A DNA stretch of 64,000 nt, taken from positions 310,001 to 374,000 of the forward strand of contig NZ_JAAFGS010000004.1 of the NCBI RefSeq assembly GCF_011090185.1, given 5' to 3'. Below are positions 51,601 through 60,645 of the stretch, piece by piece. This stretch comes from Saccharibacillus alkalitolerans. Lineage in GTDB: Bacteria; Bacillota; Bacilli; Paenibacillales; Paenibacillaceae. The translations under genes and the position numbers were made by a program. The notes under the pieces are model-generated. The model was not told where the DNA came from. It made no database searches and saw only the letters and a list, made by a program, of their open reading frames with translations. The stretch's first letter is position 1, and each line of letters starts with the position of its first letter.

Positions 51601-52206
51601 TCAGCTCGGCGGCATAGGCGCCGTTCGGCGGTCCGCATGCAGCCAGTCCAGCAGGCGTTCTTCCTGGAGAAAATGATGCCGGTAATGCATCTCCGTCAGC
51701 TTCAACCATTCGGCCGCATTCAAACCGCCGAAGCTCGGATGCGGCGCGGTTCGCTGCCCGGACCTTTCCGCGACGAGAGGCTCCAGCTCTTCCGCCGCCG
51801 CGACGACGCGTTCCAACCCGGCGAAAATTTCTTCCTTGCTTTCCGGCTGAGCGGGCGTGTACTGCGGCGAAGCCGGAACTTTGATCCGGACCGGCGGAAA
51901 ACTGCCCGTCCGGAACACGGCTTCGCCCGTTTCCGTCTTGCCCTCGAAGACTTCGTCGGCAGCGGAAGTCTCCAGGCAGCGCTTCGCGTTCGCAAGCTGC
52001 ATATGCAGGGCGGAGCCGACAAGATGCATCAGCATCTGGCCGAGCGACCACTCGTCGTCCGACGGGTGCCGGCGCAGCTCTTCCAGACTCAGCTTGGCTG
52101 CGAGTTCCCGGTAACGGAGCGCGGAAGCCTTCAAACTTTGCAGCACGGGGCCGTCCTGCGCGGAAGCGCCGCGGCTGTCGGCATTGGCGGGATACGGAGT
52201 GTTCAT
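51601..52206 (-). CDS. DinB superfamily protein
   Basis: A 201-residue four-helix-bundle protein of the DinB/YfiT type. The metal-binding histidines are visible in WSLGQMLMHLVGSALH (first ligand) and EMHYRHHFLQEERL (second and third). The family includes thiol-dependent transferases and many proteins without known activity. The start MNTPYPANAD has AAAGGAG 11 bases upstream; a longer open frame past 52206 has no ribosome site. It lies 65 bases downstream of a WYL regulator on the same strand, which often controls a neighbouring DinB gene, so co-transcription is likely. Confidence 0.88.
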   Translation of the reverse strand: MNTPYPANADSRGASAQDGPVLQSLKASALRYRELAAKLSLEELRRHPSDDEWSLGQMLMHLVGSALHMQLANAKRCLETSAADEVFEGKTETGEAVFRTGSFPPVRIKVPASPQYTPAQPESKEEIFAGLERVVAAAEELEPLVAERSGQRTAPHPSFGGLNAAEWLKLTEMHYRHHFLQEERLLDWLHADRRTAPMPPS

Positions 52207-52271
52207 GGGAATATCGTCTCCTTTATGATCGAATGTCCCCATTTTAACGTCTCTCTCCTGACACCTTCCTG

Positions 52272-53222
52272 TCAGTAGCGATCCAGCATTTTGCGAAGTT
52301 CTTCGCGAAGACGCAGGCGCAGCTCCTCCGGTTCGAGCACTTCGGCGGAAGCGCCCATCCCCAGCAGCAGCGGCAGCAGGTCCTCCGCCTGCCGCATGCG
52401 GAAATGCAGAAGCCGCTCCCCCCCGTCCTGCTCGATCCGTTCCAGGTAGTACGGGCGCTGTTCCCGGATCCGCTCGGCCGCCGGGGCATCCGCGCGGACG
52501 ACGGCGCGCATCGCCCGGTCGTCCTCCGCCCGGTAATCGGACAGCCGAAAATCGCCCGGGAGGCGAAAAGTTTCCGGCATGACGGTCAAGTCCTTTATCC
52601 GCGACACGCGAAAATGGCGAATCGCCGCGTGCCGCTCGCAGCGGGCGATCAGCATCCAGACGCCGCGGACCAGCGCAAGTCCGTAGGGATCCGCTCTGCG
52701 GCGTTCCCCTTCTGCCGCCCCCCGCGCTTCTTCTCCGGCTTTGATATAAACGAACTCTATCCTGCGCCGTTCCAGCACCGCTTCGCGCAGCTGCTCCGTG
52801 CGCTCGAGTTCTTCCTCTTCCGCGGGCCACCGCTTCTCGTTCACCAGCTTGGTCGTATCCCGCAGACGCTCTACTTCTTCCCGCAGCGCAGGCGGCAGAA
52901 TAAGTTCAAGTTTCTCCCGGAACGTGCCCGACCCGAGACGCACCCTGCCGGCAAAATGCCGCGCGGTGAAGTCGGCTCCCGCCAACGCCGCGAGCGCCTC
53001 GTCCGCCGTCAGCATGACGGGCGGAAGGAAATACCCTTCCATCAACGAATAGCCGGTGCCCGGCGTCCCCAGCAGCGGCACGCCGGATTCGCTCAGCGCC
53101 TGCATGTCGCGGTAGATCGTTCTCACGCTTGTCTCGAACGTTCGCGCCAGATCTTCCGCCCGCAGAGTTCCGCCGCGCTGCAAACGCAGCAGAATCGCAA
53201 GCATACGATCGGTTTTGTTCAA
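52272..53222 (-). CDS. WYL-domain transcriptional regulator (YafY type)
   Basis: A 316-residue regulator. The N-terminal winged HTH (residues about 1-65, MNKTDRMLAILLRLQ and ETSVRTIYRDMQAL) is followed by a WYL domain (about 140-220; ADPYGLALVRGVWMLIARC, where the usual W/Y residues appear as VWML) and the WCX C-terminal region. The start is TTG with GGAGG eight bases upstream. Such proteins sense nucleotides or small ligands. With the DinB gene it may form a small stress operon. Confidence 0.88.
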   Translation of the reverse strand: MNKTDRMLAILLRLQRGGTLRAEDLARTFETSVRTIYRDMQALSESGVPLLGTPGTGYSLMEGYFLPPVMLTADEALAALAGADFTARHFAGRVRLGSGTFREKLELILPPALREEVERLRDTTKLVNEKRWPAEEEELERTEQLREAVLERRRIEFVYIKAGEEARGAAEGERRRADPYGLALVRGVWMLIARCERHAAIRHFRVSRIKDLTVMPETFRLPGDFRLSDYRAEDDRAMRAVVRADAPAAERIREQRPYYLERIEQDGGERLLHFRMRQAEDLLPLLLGMGASAEVLEPEELRLRLREELRKMLDRY

Positions 53223-53247
53223 AAGCGCCGCCTCCCCGGATGTTTTT

Positions 53248-54342
53248 TTACGGAACCTCCGCGGTTCCCGTATAAGGAGCCAGCCGTTCGCCCGTCGGAA
53301 CGTCTCGGCCGTTCCGCACGGTTACGCCTCCGACCGGCATGAACGCCCCCGACTCGCCCTCAAAGTACAGCGGAAGTCCTTCGGAAACGAACATATTCGT
53401 TTCCGCCGGATTCTGCCGCTGATGATGCAGATGCAGATGCGGCTCGCTGGAACTGCCCGAGTTGCCGACCCTGCCCAGCGGCCTGCCGACCTCCACGTGC
53501 ATGCCGGCTTCGACCTTGAGCGATCCTTGCATCAGGTGCGCGAACACGAGATAAGTCCCCGTCTTGTCGAGCCGCAGGTAAATATGATTGCCCGCAAGCG
53601 TGGCCGATTCCGATTCTCCCGGCGCATGGTCGGCTTCCCCGTCTTCCGCCTCCACGATCGTTCCTGCCGCGGGAGCGAACACTTCCATGCCGTAGATGCC
53701 GTAATCCCCGAGCCGGGAACTGCCGATTCCGGCCGGATCGGCCAGCAGATCGTACGCCCAGCGTTCGTTCGGGGCGACGACATGATAATTGCCTTCCAAG
53801 GCGTCTCCTCCCCAGCCGACGACCGTTTCTTCCGCAAAAGGCGAAACGACCGTCGCCGCAGGGCCCGTTCGTGCCGGGTCGGCCGGGTAGGCCATCTGGC
53901 CGACTCCCGCGAACCACAGTGCCGGCCAGGCCCCCAGCAGCATACCGGCCGCCAAGAGCGCGCGACCCGTCCGTCCTGTCCGCAGAACCTTATTTCCTCG
54001 AACCCGGGCGCGCCCGCCGGCTCCGCCGTTCTCCGAGACCGGCGGGCATCCCGCACGTCCTGCCCTTTTTCCGCGGCCGGCCGCAAGACGCGTCAGCGCC
54101 GCCGATACTTTGAACGCGCACGCCGCCGTTCCCAGCGCGACAAGCAAAACGGCGAGCAGGCTGTACGCCTGAATAAGCCACCAGGCGAGCACGCTCGGAA
54201 CGCCTCTCCACAAATAGACGGCCGCCCACAGCGCGGCCGGCAGCAACAACGCCGCCCAGCCCGCAAGGGTCCACGCCTTTCTCCTCCCCGTGCGCTCCTT
54301 TTCGCCGCCATTTTCGCCGACTCTTCCCTTCTTCCGATTCAT
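53248..54342 (-). CDS. M23-like membrane peptidase (possibly lacking the first zinc His)
   Basis: A 364-residue membrane protein. Three or four helices occupy about residues 22-155; residues about 190-345 are an M23 (LytM-like) outer domain with YGIYGMEVFAPAAGTI, NHIYLRLDKTGTYLVFAHLMQGS and the zinc motif HLHLHH. The first motif normally provides His and Asp (HxxxD); here it reads NERWAYDLL, keeping the Asp but with Asn where His would be, so activity is uncertain. It lies 79 bases downstream of the kinase gene on the same strand and may belong to the RR/HK operon, suggesting cell-wall sensing or remodelling. Confidence 0.8.
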   Translation of the reverse strand: MNRKKGRVGENGGEKERTGRRKAWTLAGWAALLLPAALWAAVYLWRGVPSVLAWWLIQAYSLLAVLLVALGTAACAFKVSAALTRLAAGRGKRAGRAGCPPVSENGGAGGRARVRGNKVLRTGRTGRALLAAGMLLGAWPALWFAGVGQMAYPADPARTGPAATVVSPFAEETVVGWGGDALEGNYHVVAPNERWAYDLLADPAGIGSSRLGDYGIYGMEVFAPAAGTIVEAEDGEADHAPGESESATLAGNHIYLRLDKTGTYLVFAHLMQGSLKVEAGMHVEVGRPLGRVGNSGSSSEPHLHLHHQRQNPAETNMFVSEGLPLYFEGESGAFMPVGGVTVRNGRDVPTGERLAPYTGTAEVP

Positions 54343-54421
54343 GCTTCGCCTCCCGTCTTGTTCTTCTTCGATTCTGAACGGGAATGCTTACGGATTCGGC
54401 GGCGAAACGATTACGACTTTC

Positions 54422-55582
54422 TTAAGATTCGGACGGGTCCGGCGCCAGCGGCAGCACAATCTTGAAACAGGTCTCTTCCGTTCCGCTGCGGACCTCCGCT
54501 CTGCCGCCGTGCAGCCGGGCGATTTCGCGCACGATGGCGAGCCCCAGGCCGCGTCCGCCCGCGTCGGCGCCGCGCGACTTCTCGCCCGTGTACAGGCGGT
54601 CGAACACACGCGGCAGGTCCCGCTCCGCAATCGGTTCTCCGTCGTTCGCGATCTCTATCGTCAAGAAGCCCTCGGCGCAGGCGGTGCGAACGGAGAGCAG
54701 GCCGCCGGAACTTCCGTAGCGGACGGCGTTTTCGATCAAATTGCCCAGCAGCCGGGCCAGCAAAGCGGGATCGCCGAGCACTTTTGCCCCTTTCGCTTCG
54801 GGACGGCTCCGCCGTTCCGCCCGCATGCCGGCCCGTTCCAGCTCCGGCAGGAAGTCGGCGATCACCTGACCGAGCAGCGTCTCCGGTTCGAAAACGGCAA
54901 AATCCGCCTCCCTGCCGTCCGCCCCCAGCAGCGCGTAATCCAGCAGCCGTTCGGCCTGATCCTTCAGTTCGCCGGTCTTGCGCCGGGCCGAACCGATGCA
55001 GCGGAGCGCTTCGCCGATCGGGACGGCGCCTTCCCCCTTCCCGCTATCCGATTCCCACTCCCGGCGCAGCGGCTTCAGCAGCGGATTCAATCGAAGCTCC
55101 GCCATCTCCAGATAGCCCGACAGAGAAGTCAGCGGCGTGCGCATATCGTGCGACAGCGCGGCGATGATGGCGTTCTTCTCGGCTTCGGCCTGTCGTTCCC
55201 GTTCGCCGGAAGCCTCCAATCGGCCTGCCATCTCGTCGATATGCCGGGCCAGCCTGCCCAGCTCGTCGACGCTTCGGTCACCGGTCCGGCGCGCCAGGTC
55301 ACCGCGGCCGATCGCTTCCGCCGTCTCGCCCATTTTCTCGATCCGCCGGATCAGGCTGCGCGTAAACAGGGAGGCAAAAGACAAGGCCAGCAGCGCGAAA
55401 GCGAAGAAGTAAACCCAAGCGTACGATTCTTCCCACTGCGCGACCTGCTCGCGAGCGGCGCCGGACAGCAGCGGCAGCGCCGATTGCACGGCCGCGATCG
55501 ACAATCCGGCCAGCGCCATGCCCAGCGCGATCGCCGCATAGAATTTGGCCCGAATGCCCGGCAGCCTACCCTTCTTTTTCAA
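54422..55582 (-). CDS. two-component sensor histidine kinase
   Basis: A 386-residue membrane kinase. Two helices (about residues 12-32 and 55-75) frame a short outer loop; a HAMP domain follows (RIEKMGETAEAIGRGDLA), then HisKA with the phospho-acceptor His in ALSHDMRTPLTSL, and HATPase (NLIENAVRYG, DGEPI, GLGLAIVREI). The start is TTG at 55582, giving KKKGRLPGIRAKFYAAIALG, overlapping the response regulator by 17 bases; no ATG is available near the first helix and the longer frame upstream lies inside the regulator gene. It is partnered with the OmpR regulator. Confidence 0.92.
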   Translation of the reverse strand: MKKKGRLPGIRAKFYAAIALGMALAGLSIAAVQSALPLLSGAAREQVAQWEESYAWVYFFAFALLALSFASLFTRSLIRRIEKMGETAEAIGRGDLARRTGDRSVDELGRLARHIDEMAGRLEASGERERQAEAEKNAIIAALSHDMRTPLTSLSGYLEMAELRLNPLLKPLRREWESDSGKGEGAVPIGEALRCIGSARRKTGELKDQAERLLDYALLGADGREADFAVFEPETLLGQVIADFLPELERAGMRAERRSRPEAKGAKVLGDPALLARLLGNLIENAVRYGSSGGLLSVRTACAEGFLTIEIANDGEPIAERDLPRVFDRLYTGEKSRGADAGGRGLGLAIVREIARLHGGRAEVRSGTEETCFKIVLPLAPDPSES

Positions 55583-56297
55583 TTTTGTATCCCACTCCCC
55601 ATACGTTTTGAATGATGCGGGTCTGCCGGTCCCCGTCGCCGATCTTTTCGCGCAGCCTGGCGATATGCACCATGATCGCCGCCGCTCCTCCTTCGAGCGC
55701 TTCTTCTCCGCGCACGCGGACATACATTTGCTCCGGCGTGAATACCCTGCCCCGGTTCTCCGCCAGCAGCAGCAGGAGGTCGTATTCGGTCCGCGTCAGC
55801 CGGATTTCCCGGCCTTCCGAAGCGACGCCGCGCGCCGCGGGATCGATCGACAGCCGGCCGACCCGCAGCCCGCCGCCTTCGGCCGACGCGGCCTCCGCAG
55901 CTCGCCCGCTGCCGGACGCGCTCAGAATATGGTACCGGCGCAGCAGCGCCTCGACCCGGGCGGACAGCTCCGACAGGCTGAACGGCTTCACGACGTAATC
56001 GTCCGCCCCGGTGCGCAGACCGATCACTTTGTCCGCGTCGCCGGCTTTTGCGCTCAGAAACAAAATAGGCACGCCGGACTTTTCCCGAATCGCCCGGCAC
56101 ACGTCCAGCCCGTCCCGTTCCGGCATCATAATGTCCAGCATGACAAGCGACACGGAAGTTTTCTCCCACAATTCCAGCGCCTCCCTGCCGTTCGCGGCCG
56201 TATGCACGGTATATCCTTCGAGTTCCAGGTAGGTTCGCGTCACGTCAAGAATGTCTTTATCGTCGTCTACGATCAGCAATTCGCGGTTTCCGTTCAT
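55566..56297 (-). CDS. OmpR family response regulator
   Basis: A 243-residue transcription factor with a receiver domain (Asp55 in LVMLDIMMPERDG; acidic pair in IVDDDKD; Lys in YVVKPFSLSEL) and a C-terminal winged helix (LTRTEYDLLLLLAENRGRVFTPEQMY, MVHIARLREKIG). The start MNGNRELLIV has GGGAGA six bases upstream; a TTG at 56324 would add nine residues. It is the first gene of the RR-HK-M23 group and is 23 bases downstream of a metallo-hydrolase gene. Confidence 0.94.
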   Translation of the reverse strand: MNGNRELLIVDDDKDILDVTRTYLELEGYTVHTAANGREALELWEKTSVSLVMLDIMMPERDGLDVCRAIREKSGVPILFLSAKAGDADKVIGLRTGADDYVVKPFSLSELSARVEALLRRYHILSASGSGRAAEAASAEGGGLRVGRLSIDPAARGVASEGREIRLTRTEYDLLLLLAENRGRVFTPEQMYVRVRGEEALEGGAAAIMVHIARLREKIGDGDRQTRIIQNVWGVGYKIEKEG

Positions 56298-56320
56298 TTT
56301 CCGTCTCCCTGCTTTCTTTT

Positions 56321-57103
56321 TCAAAACTGCACGCTGAACCCGTTAAACCGGTGCGTGCCCGTACCGAACTTCGCCAGTCCGTTTTCCCGCAGCCAGCCTG
56401 CCGCCGATCTCGCCCGTTCCAAAATGTCCGGCGCAAGTCCCAGCGTATTGTGCGAGCCGTATACCTTTGTTACATTCGGGATATCCGCGATCTTTTCCCA
56501 AGACGCGATCAGGTCTTCGGGGCTCGTGGACGGATAAAAAGCGTATACCGGCGTCTCGTCGTACAGCAGGTCGCCGGTGAACAGGTAACCGCGGCCCCGG
56601 TCGAAAAAGCTCAAATGTCCCGGGGAATGGCCCGGCGTATGGTAAACGGACAACGTCCGGTCCCCGAGGTCCACCGTATCGCCGTCCGCGAGCGTACCGG
56701 CCGGCGAACCGCGAAACGGCGTATATGTCCGGGGATCGAAGCCGGGCGGCACCGGGCGCGTGATATCCCGGCCCATGTCGCGGCGAATCTGCTCAAGGCT
56801 CAATCCTTCGATTCCATTCTCCAGCCAGCCGCGGTCCAGCTCGTGCACGTAAAGGCGTTCAAACCGACCGTGGCTTCCGATATGATCGGCGTGAACATGA
56901 GTCGTCAGCACATCGACCGGCAGGTCCGTCAGCTTGTCCGTAATGCGTTTGATATCGTCGATGCCGAGCCCGGTATCGATCAGCGCGGCCTTCTCCCGTC
57001 CGAGCAGCAGAAACGAATGGACCTTCTCCCAGTGTCCGTATTCGCTGATCGCGTAGGTAGAATCGTCGATGCGCTGCACCGTAAACCAGTTATCCTGAAA
57101 CAT
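56321..57103 (-). CDS. metallo-beta-lactamase fold hydrolase
   Basis: A 260-residue binuclear metal hydrolase. Motifs are THVHADHIGSHG (HxHxDH), His in YHTPGHSPGHLS, Asp in FTGDLLYDE and His in YGSHNTLG. It resembles glyoxalase-II- or quorum-lactonase-like proteins, with no precise substrate. The start MFQDNWFTVQRID has GGGAGG nine bases upstream. It precedes the two-component pair on the same strand by 23 bases and may be co-transcribed with it. Confidence 0.88.
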   Translation of the reverse strand: MFQDNWFTVQRIDDSTYAISEYGHWEKVHSFLLLGREKAALIDTGLGIDDIKRITDKLTDLPVDVLTTHVHADHIGSHGRFERLYVHELDRGWLENGIEGLSLEQIRRDMGRDITRPVPPGFDPRTYTPFRGSPAGTLADGDTVDLGDRTLSVYHTPGHSPGHLSFFDRGRGYLFTGDLLYDETPVYAFYPSTSPEDLIASWEKIADIPNVTKVYGSHNTLGLAPDILERARSAAGWLRENGLAKFGTGTHRFNGFSVQF

Positions 57104-57228
57104 GATGGCAGGCCTCCCAGGTCGTGAATTCCATTTTATTATACGCTTCGCTGCCAAGGAAAAAATGCACCGAAAGCCTCTCGCGCGGAACCCGGCAGAA
57201 TCGGATTTCCGGTAAGCCAATTAGCGAT

Positions 57229-57294
57229 ATGACATTTGTCATGCCCGCCTACTGACGTTTATGACTGTGGCCCCGTTTGCGATTCCCTTATACT
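57229..57294 (+). promoter_or_regulatory. DesR-type sites and promoter of des
   Basis: ATGACATTTGTCAT (57229-57242) and TGACGTTTATGACT (57253-57266) lie about 65 and 41 bases upstream of the predicted start; -10 is TATACT (57289-57294) and the -35 (TGTGGC) is poor, as expected for an activator-dependent promoter. Confidence 0.7.
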
Positions 57295-57343
57295 CGTAAG
57301 CATAGAGGCGTTCCGAGGAATGTCCGCGAAAGGGGAATCATCC

Positions 57344-58417
57344 ATGACCGCGTCCCGAAGCCATAACCCGATTACGGAACTCAAGCAGCATATGAAACCT
57401 TACGAAAAAACAGATACAAAAGCCAGCATCCTTCAGATGTTCAATACGCTCGTCCCGCTGATCTTGTTCTGGGTCGGCGGTTATCTGGCCCTGTCCGTAT
57501 CCTACTGGCTGGCCCTGCCGCTGCTGCTCGTGGCGTCCGGCTTCGTCATTCGGACGTTCATCATCTTCCACGACTGCTGCCACGGTTCTTTTTTCAACAA
57601 TAAAAAAGCCAACGATATCGTCGGCACGATCACCGGCGTCATTACGCTGATGCCGTACCGCAAATGGAAATACAGCCATACCCGCCACCATGCGACGAGC
57701 AGCAACCTCGACAAGCGCGGCGAAGGCGACATGTGGCTGCTGACGGTCGAAGAATACGCCGAAGCGCCGTTCTGGACCCGCATGGCTTACCGTTTTTACC
57801 GCAATCCGCTCGTCATGTTCGGTCTGGGGCCGATCTTCGTATTCTTGATTCAGGCGCGGTTCAACCGCAAAGGCGCCAAGCCTCTCGAACGCCGCAACAC
57901 GTACCTGACGAATCTGCTGATCGTGCTGCTGTACGCGGCGCTGACCTGGGCAATGGGCTGGCAGGCGTTCGTGCTCGTGCAGGCTCCGGTCTTCTTCTTC
58001 TCCGGACTGCTCGGCATCTGGCTGTTCTATGTGCAGCATCAATTCGAAGATTCGTATTTCGAGCACGAAGAAGAATGGAGCTACGTGAACGCGGCCGTCG
58101 AAGGAAGTTCGTACTACAAACTTCCGAAGCCGCTGCAGTGGATCACGGGCAACATCGGCTTCCACCATGTGCATCATTTGAGTCCGAAAGTGCCGAACTA
58201 CAACCTGGAAAAGGCGCATGATTCTTCGGTTCCGCTGCAAAAGGCGACGACGATCACGCTGCGCACCAGCCTGCAGTCTCTGAAATTCCGTCTGTGGGAC
58301 GAAGAAACCAAGACGTTTACCGGTTACGGCCGAAAAGTGCGCAGCGGGCTTCCGCAAAACGCCGTCCAAGCCGTATCGCGCGAATTGAACAAGAAACCGC
58401 TGCTGCCCCGCGACTGA
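57344..58417 (+). CDS. des: membrane phospholipid fatty-acid desaturase
   Basis: A 357-residue integral membrane desaturase with the three histidine boxes that hold the di-iron centre: HDCCH, HTRHH and HVHH (in FHHVHHLS). In Bacillus, Des inserts a double bond into acyl chains of membrane lipids to restore fluidity in the cold. Four membrane helices are visible. ATG 57344 has AAAGGGG before it. DesK and DesR genes follow on the same strand, and DesR-like sites lie upstream, so this is the complete cold-sensing module. Confidence 0.95.
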   Translation: MTASRSHNPITELKQHMKPYEKTDTKASILQMFNTLVPLILFWVGGYLALSVSYWLALPLLLVASGFVIRTFIIFHDCCHGSFFNNKKANDIVGTITGVITLMPYRKWKYSHTRHHATSSNLDKRGEGDMWLLTVEEYAEAPFWTRMAYRFYRNPLVMFGLGPIFVFLIQARFNRKGAKPLERRNTYLTNLLIVLLYAALTWAMGWQAFVLVQAPVFFFSGLLGIWLFYVQHQFEDSYFEHEEEWSYVNAAVEGSSYYKLPKPLQWITGNIGFHHVHHLSPKVPNYNLEKAHDSSVPLQKATTITLRTSLQSLKFRLWDEETKTFTGYGRKVRSGLPQNAVQAVSRELNKKPLLPRD

Positions 58418-58460
58418 CGCATCGAATCAGAACGCCGCGCGGTTCGCAGTCCGGCAGACC

Positions 58461-58489
58461 GACCCCCGGGGGCTTTCGCTCCGGGGGTC
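58461..58489 (+). terminator. hairpin after des
   Basis: GACCCCCGG / CCGGGGGTC stem around an 11-base loop; a weak T tract follows. It separates des from desKR and may be a partial terminator. Confidence 0.6.
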
Positions 58490-58646
58490 TTCGTCATATC
58501 GGCCGGGCGGCTCCCGCGTCCGGAAGCGGCTTAAAGATTTTGGAAAAAGGAGGCCGCGAGGTATAATGGTCACAAAAAATCATGCGGCGCACGGACCCGC
58601 CGGGTTCGCGCCGCCGCCGGCATCGGCTTACGGAGGATGGACGTTC

Positions 58647-59888
58647 ATGCAGAAATGGTATCAGATCTTCCAGCGCAGCACCGGTCTCAATCCTTATGTA
58701 TGGGTCGTCTTTTATATTCTGCCTTTTTACTTCATTTTCCGTTCGTCCACCGCGTTCCATGCGATAACGGGCATTTTCATGGTTTCCGGATTTTTCGTCT
58801 GCTACCTGCTGGCCTTTGCGTCCAAAGGCAAACTCCGGTATTTTTGGACAAGCATGCAGCTGGTGTTCTCGGTCGCGATGACGCTTATGTTCGGTTATGT
58901 GTATTTCGCGGTATTTTCAGCCTATTTCGTCGGCAATATCCGCAGCAAAAGCGGATTTTTCACGATGTATTCGATTCAATTGACCGCCGCGCTCGCTTCC
59001 GTCTACCTCGGATTCCTGCGGCACGATCCCTTGATGATCGCGCAGTGGCCGTTCGTCGCGCTCACGATCATCGCCGTGATCCTGCTGCCCGTGACCACTT
59101 ACAACCGCAACCGGAACGAACGGCTGGAAGGACAGCTCGAAGACGCCAACAAACGGATCTCCGAGCTGGTCGTCATGGAAGAACGTCAGCGGATCGCGCG
59201 CGACCTGCACGATACGCTGGGCCAGAATCTGGCGCTGATCGGGCTCAAAAGCGACCTGGCCGCCCGCCTGGTCTCCAAAGATCCCGGCAGAGCCGAAGAG
59301 GAAATCCGCGACGTCCAGCAGACGGCCCGCGTCGTGCTCAAAGAACTTCGCGAGCTGGTTACGCAGATGCGGGGCACGCATATCGAAGACGAGGTGCTGA
59401 GACTGCGGCAGATTCTCAAAGCGGCGGAGATCGAATTCACGCTGATCGGCGATCCGGCGCAGACCCGCACCTCGCTGCTGAACGAAAACGTCGTCAGCAT
59501 GTGTCTGAAGGAAGCCGTGACCAACGTCGTCAAGCACAGCGGAGCGACATCCTGCTCCATCGAGATCGAGCCGCTGCCGGCGGAACTCGTCGTGCGCGTC
59601 GCCGATAACGGAAGCGGGATGAAGGAGTTCGGCGCGCAGACGCGCGGCGGCGTGCGGCAGGGAGGCGGCTCTTCGCGCGGCAGCGGGCTGCGCGGCATGC
59701 GGGAAAGGCTGGATTTCGTGAACGGCAGCCTCGAAATTTCGTCCCGTCCGCCGGGCGAGCAGGGGACGCTGCTGACGATGCGGATTCCGAACGTGCTTGC
59801 GCAGCGCGACGCGCATGAAGAAACGGCGGACCGACGCCCGGAGACCGAAATCGGTCGGGGAGGTCCGGCACACGATAAGGAGGATTGA
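58647..59888 (+). CDS. desK: thermosensor histidine kinase DesK
   Basis: A 413-residue membrane kinase that measures bilayer thickness and controls DesR. Five helices lie at about residues 15-150. The autophosphorylated His is residue 188 (RQRIARDLHDTLGQ), the same number as in Bacillus subtilis, which supports the start at 58647 (MQKWYQIFQR; GGAGG ten bases upstream). An ATG at 58566 with AAGGAGG would add 27 residues. HATPase motifs NENVVSMCLKEAVTNVVKH and GLRGMRERL follow. A Gly/Arg/Ser-rich insert of about 20 residues in the ATP-lid region and a longer C-terminal tail distinguish it from the Bacillus protein. Confidence 0.94.
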   Translation: MQKWYQIFQRSTGLNPYVWVVFYILPFYFIFRSSTAFHAITGIFMVSGFFVCYLLAFASKGKLRYFWTSMQLVFSVAMTLMFGYVYFAVFSAYFVGNIRSKSGFFTMYSIQLTAALASVYLGFLRHDPLMIAQWPFVALTIIAVILLPVTTYNRNRNERLEGQLEDANKRISELVVMEERQRIARDLHDTLGQNLALIGLKSDLAARLVSKDPGRAEEEIRDVQQTARVVLKELRELVTQMRGTHIEDEVLRLRQILKAAEIEFTLIGDPAQTRTSLLNENVVSMCLKEAVTNVVKHSGATSCSIEIEPLPAELVVRVADNGSGMKEFGAQTRGGVRQGGGSSRGSGLRGMRERLDFVNGSLEISSRPPGEQGTLLTMRIPNVLAQRDAHEETADRRPETEIGRGGPAHDKED

Positions 59889-59891
59889 AGC

Positions 59892-60494
59892 ATGATCAGA
59901 ATCGTGATCGCGGAAGATCAGCGGATGCTGCTCGGCGCGCTGGCTTCGCTGCTCGATCTGGAGGACGACATGGAAGTGGTCGGCCGCGCAAGCGACGGCG
60001 AAGAGGCGGTCCGGCTCGTGCGCCTGCACAAGCCGGACATCTGCGTCATGGACATCGAGATGCCCAAGAAGACCGGTCTGGAAGCGGCCGAAGAGCTCAA
60101 AGGTTCCGGCTGCCGCGTCTTGATCCTGACGACTTTCGCCCGGTCCGGCTATTTCGAGCGGGCGATCAAGGCCGGCGCGCACGGCTATCTGCTGAAAGAC
60201 AGCCCCAGCGAGGATCTGGCCGACGCGATCCGCAGCGTAATGTCCGGCCGGCGGATCTACGCGCCCGAGCTGGTCGACGATGCCGCCTTCGCCGAGGAGA
60301 ATCCGCTCACCGACCGGGAGAAGGAAGTGCTGCTGCTGATCTCCGAAGGCAAGAACACCAAAGAGATCGCAAGCGAGCTGTCGCTCACGAACGGCACGGT
60401 CCGCAACTACGTGTCCGTCATTTTGGACAAGCTGGGCGTCGGCAACCGGATCGAGGCGATTACGCGGTTCAAGGAGAAGGGCTGGTTCAAGTGA
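59892..60494 (+). CDS. desR: response regulator DesR
   Basis: A 200-residue NarL-type regulator. The receiver contains Asp54 ([10 protein letters not shown]), the same position as in Bacillus DesR, and Thr/Lys switch residues ([15 protein letters not shown]). A LuxR-type HTH lies at about residues 135-200 ([43 protein letters not shown]). GGAGG precedes ATG, and only three bases separate it from desK. It should activate des when phosphorylated. Confidence 0.95.
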   Translation: MIRIVIAEDQRMLLGALASLLDLEDDMEVVGRASDGEEAVRLVRLHKPDICVMDIEMPKKTGLEAAEELKGSGCRVLILTTFARSGYFERAIKAGAHGYLLKDSPSEDLADAIRSVMSGRRIYAPELVDDAAFAEENPLTDREKEVLLLISEGKNTKEIASELSLTNGTVRNYVSVILDKLGVGNRIEAITRFKEKGWFK

Positions 60495-60645
60495 GATTTT
60501 CCCGCTGATGTCGATTCCTTTGGCGAAGCCGTGCCCCGCGCCCGGCTTTTTGACTTGTCCGGGATCTCATCCCTCTCTTCCGTCTGTACAACCCTTTGCG
60601 GTTTACGTTATGGTAGAGAGAGAATATCGAAAGGTGTGCTTACCA

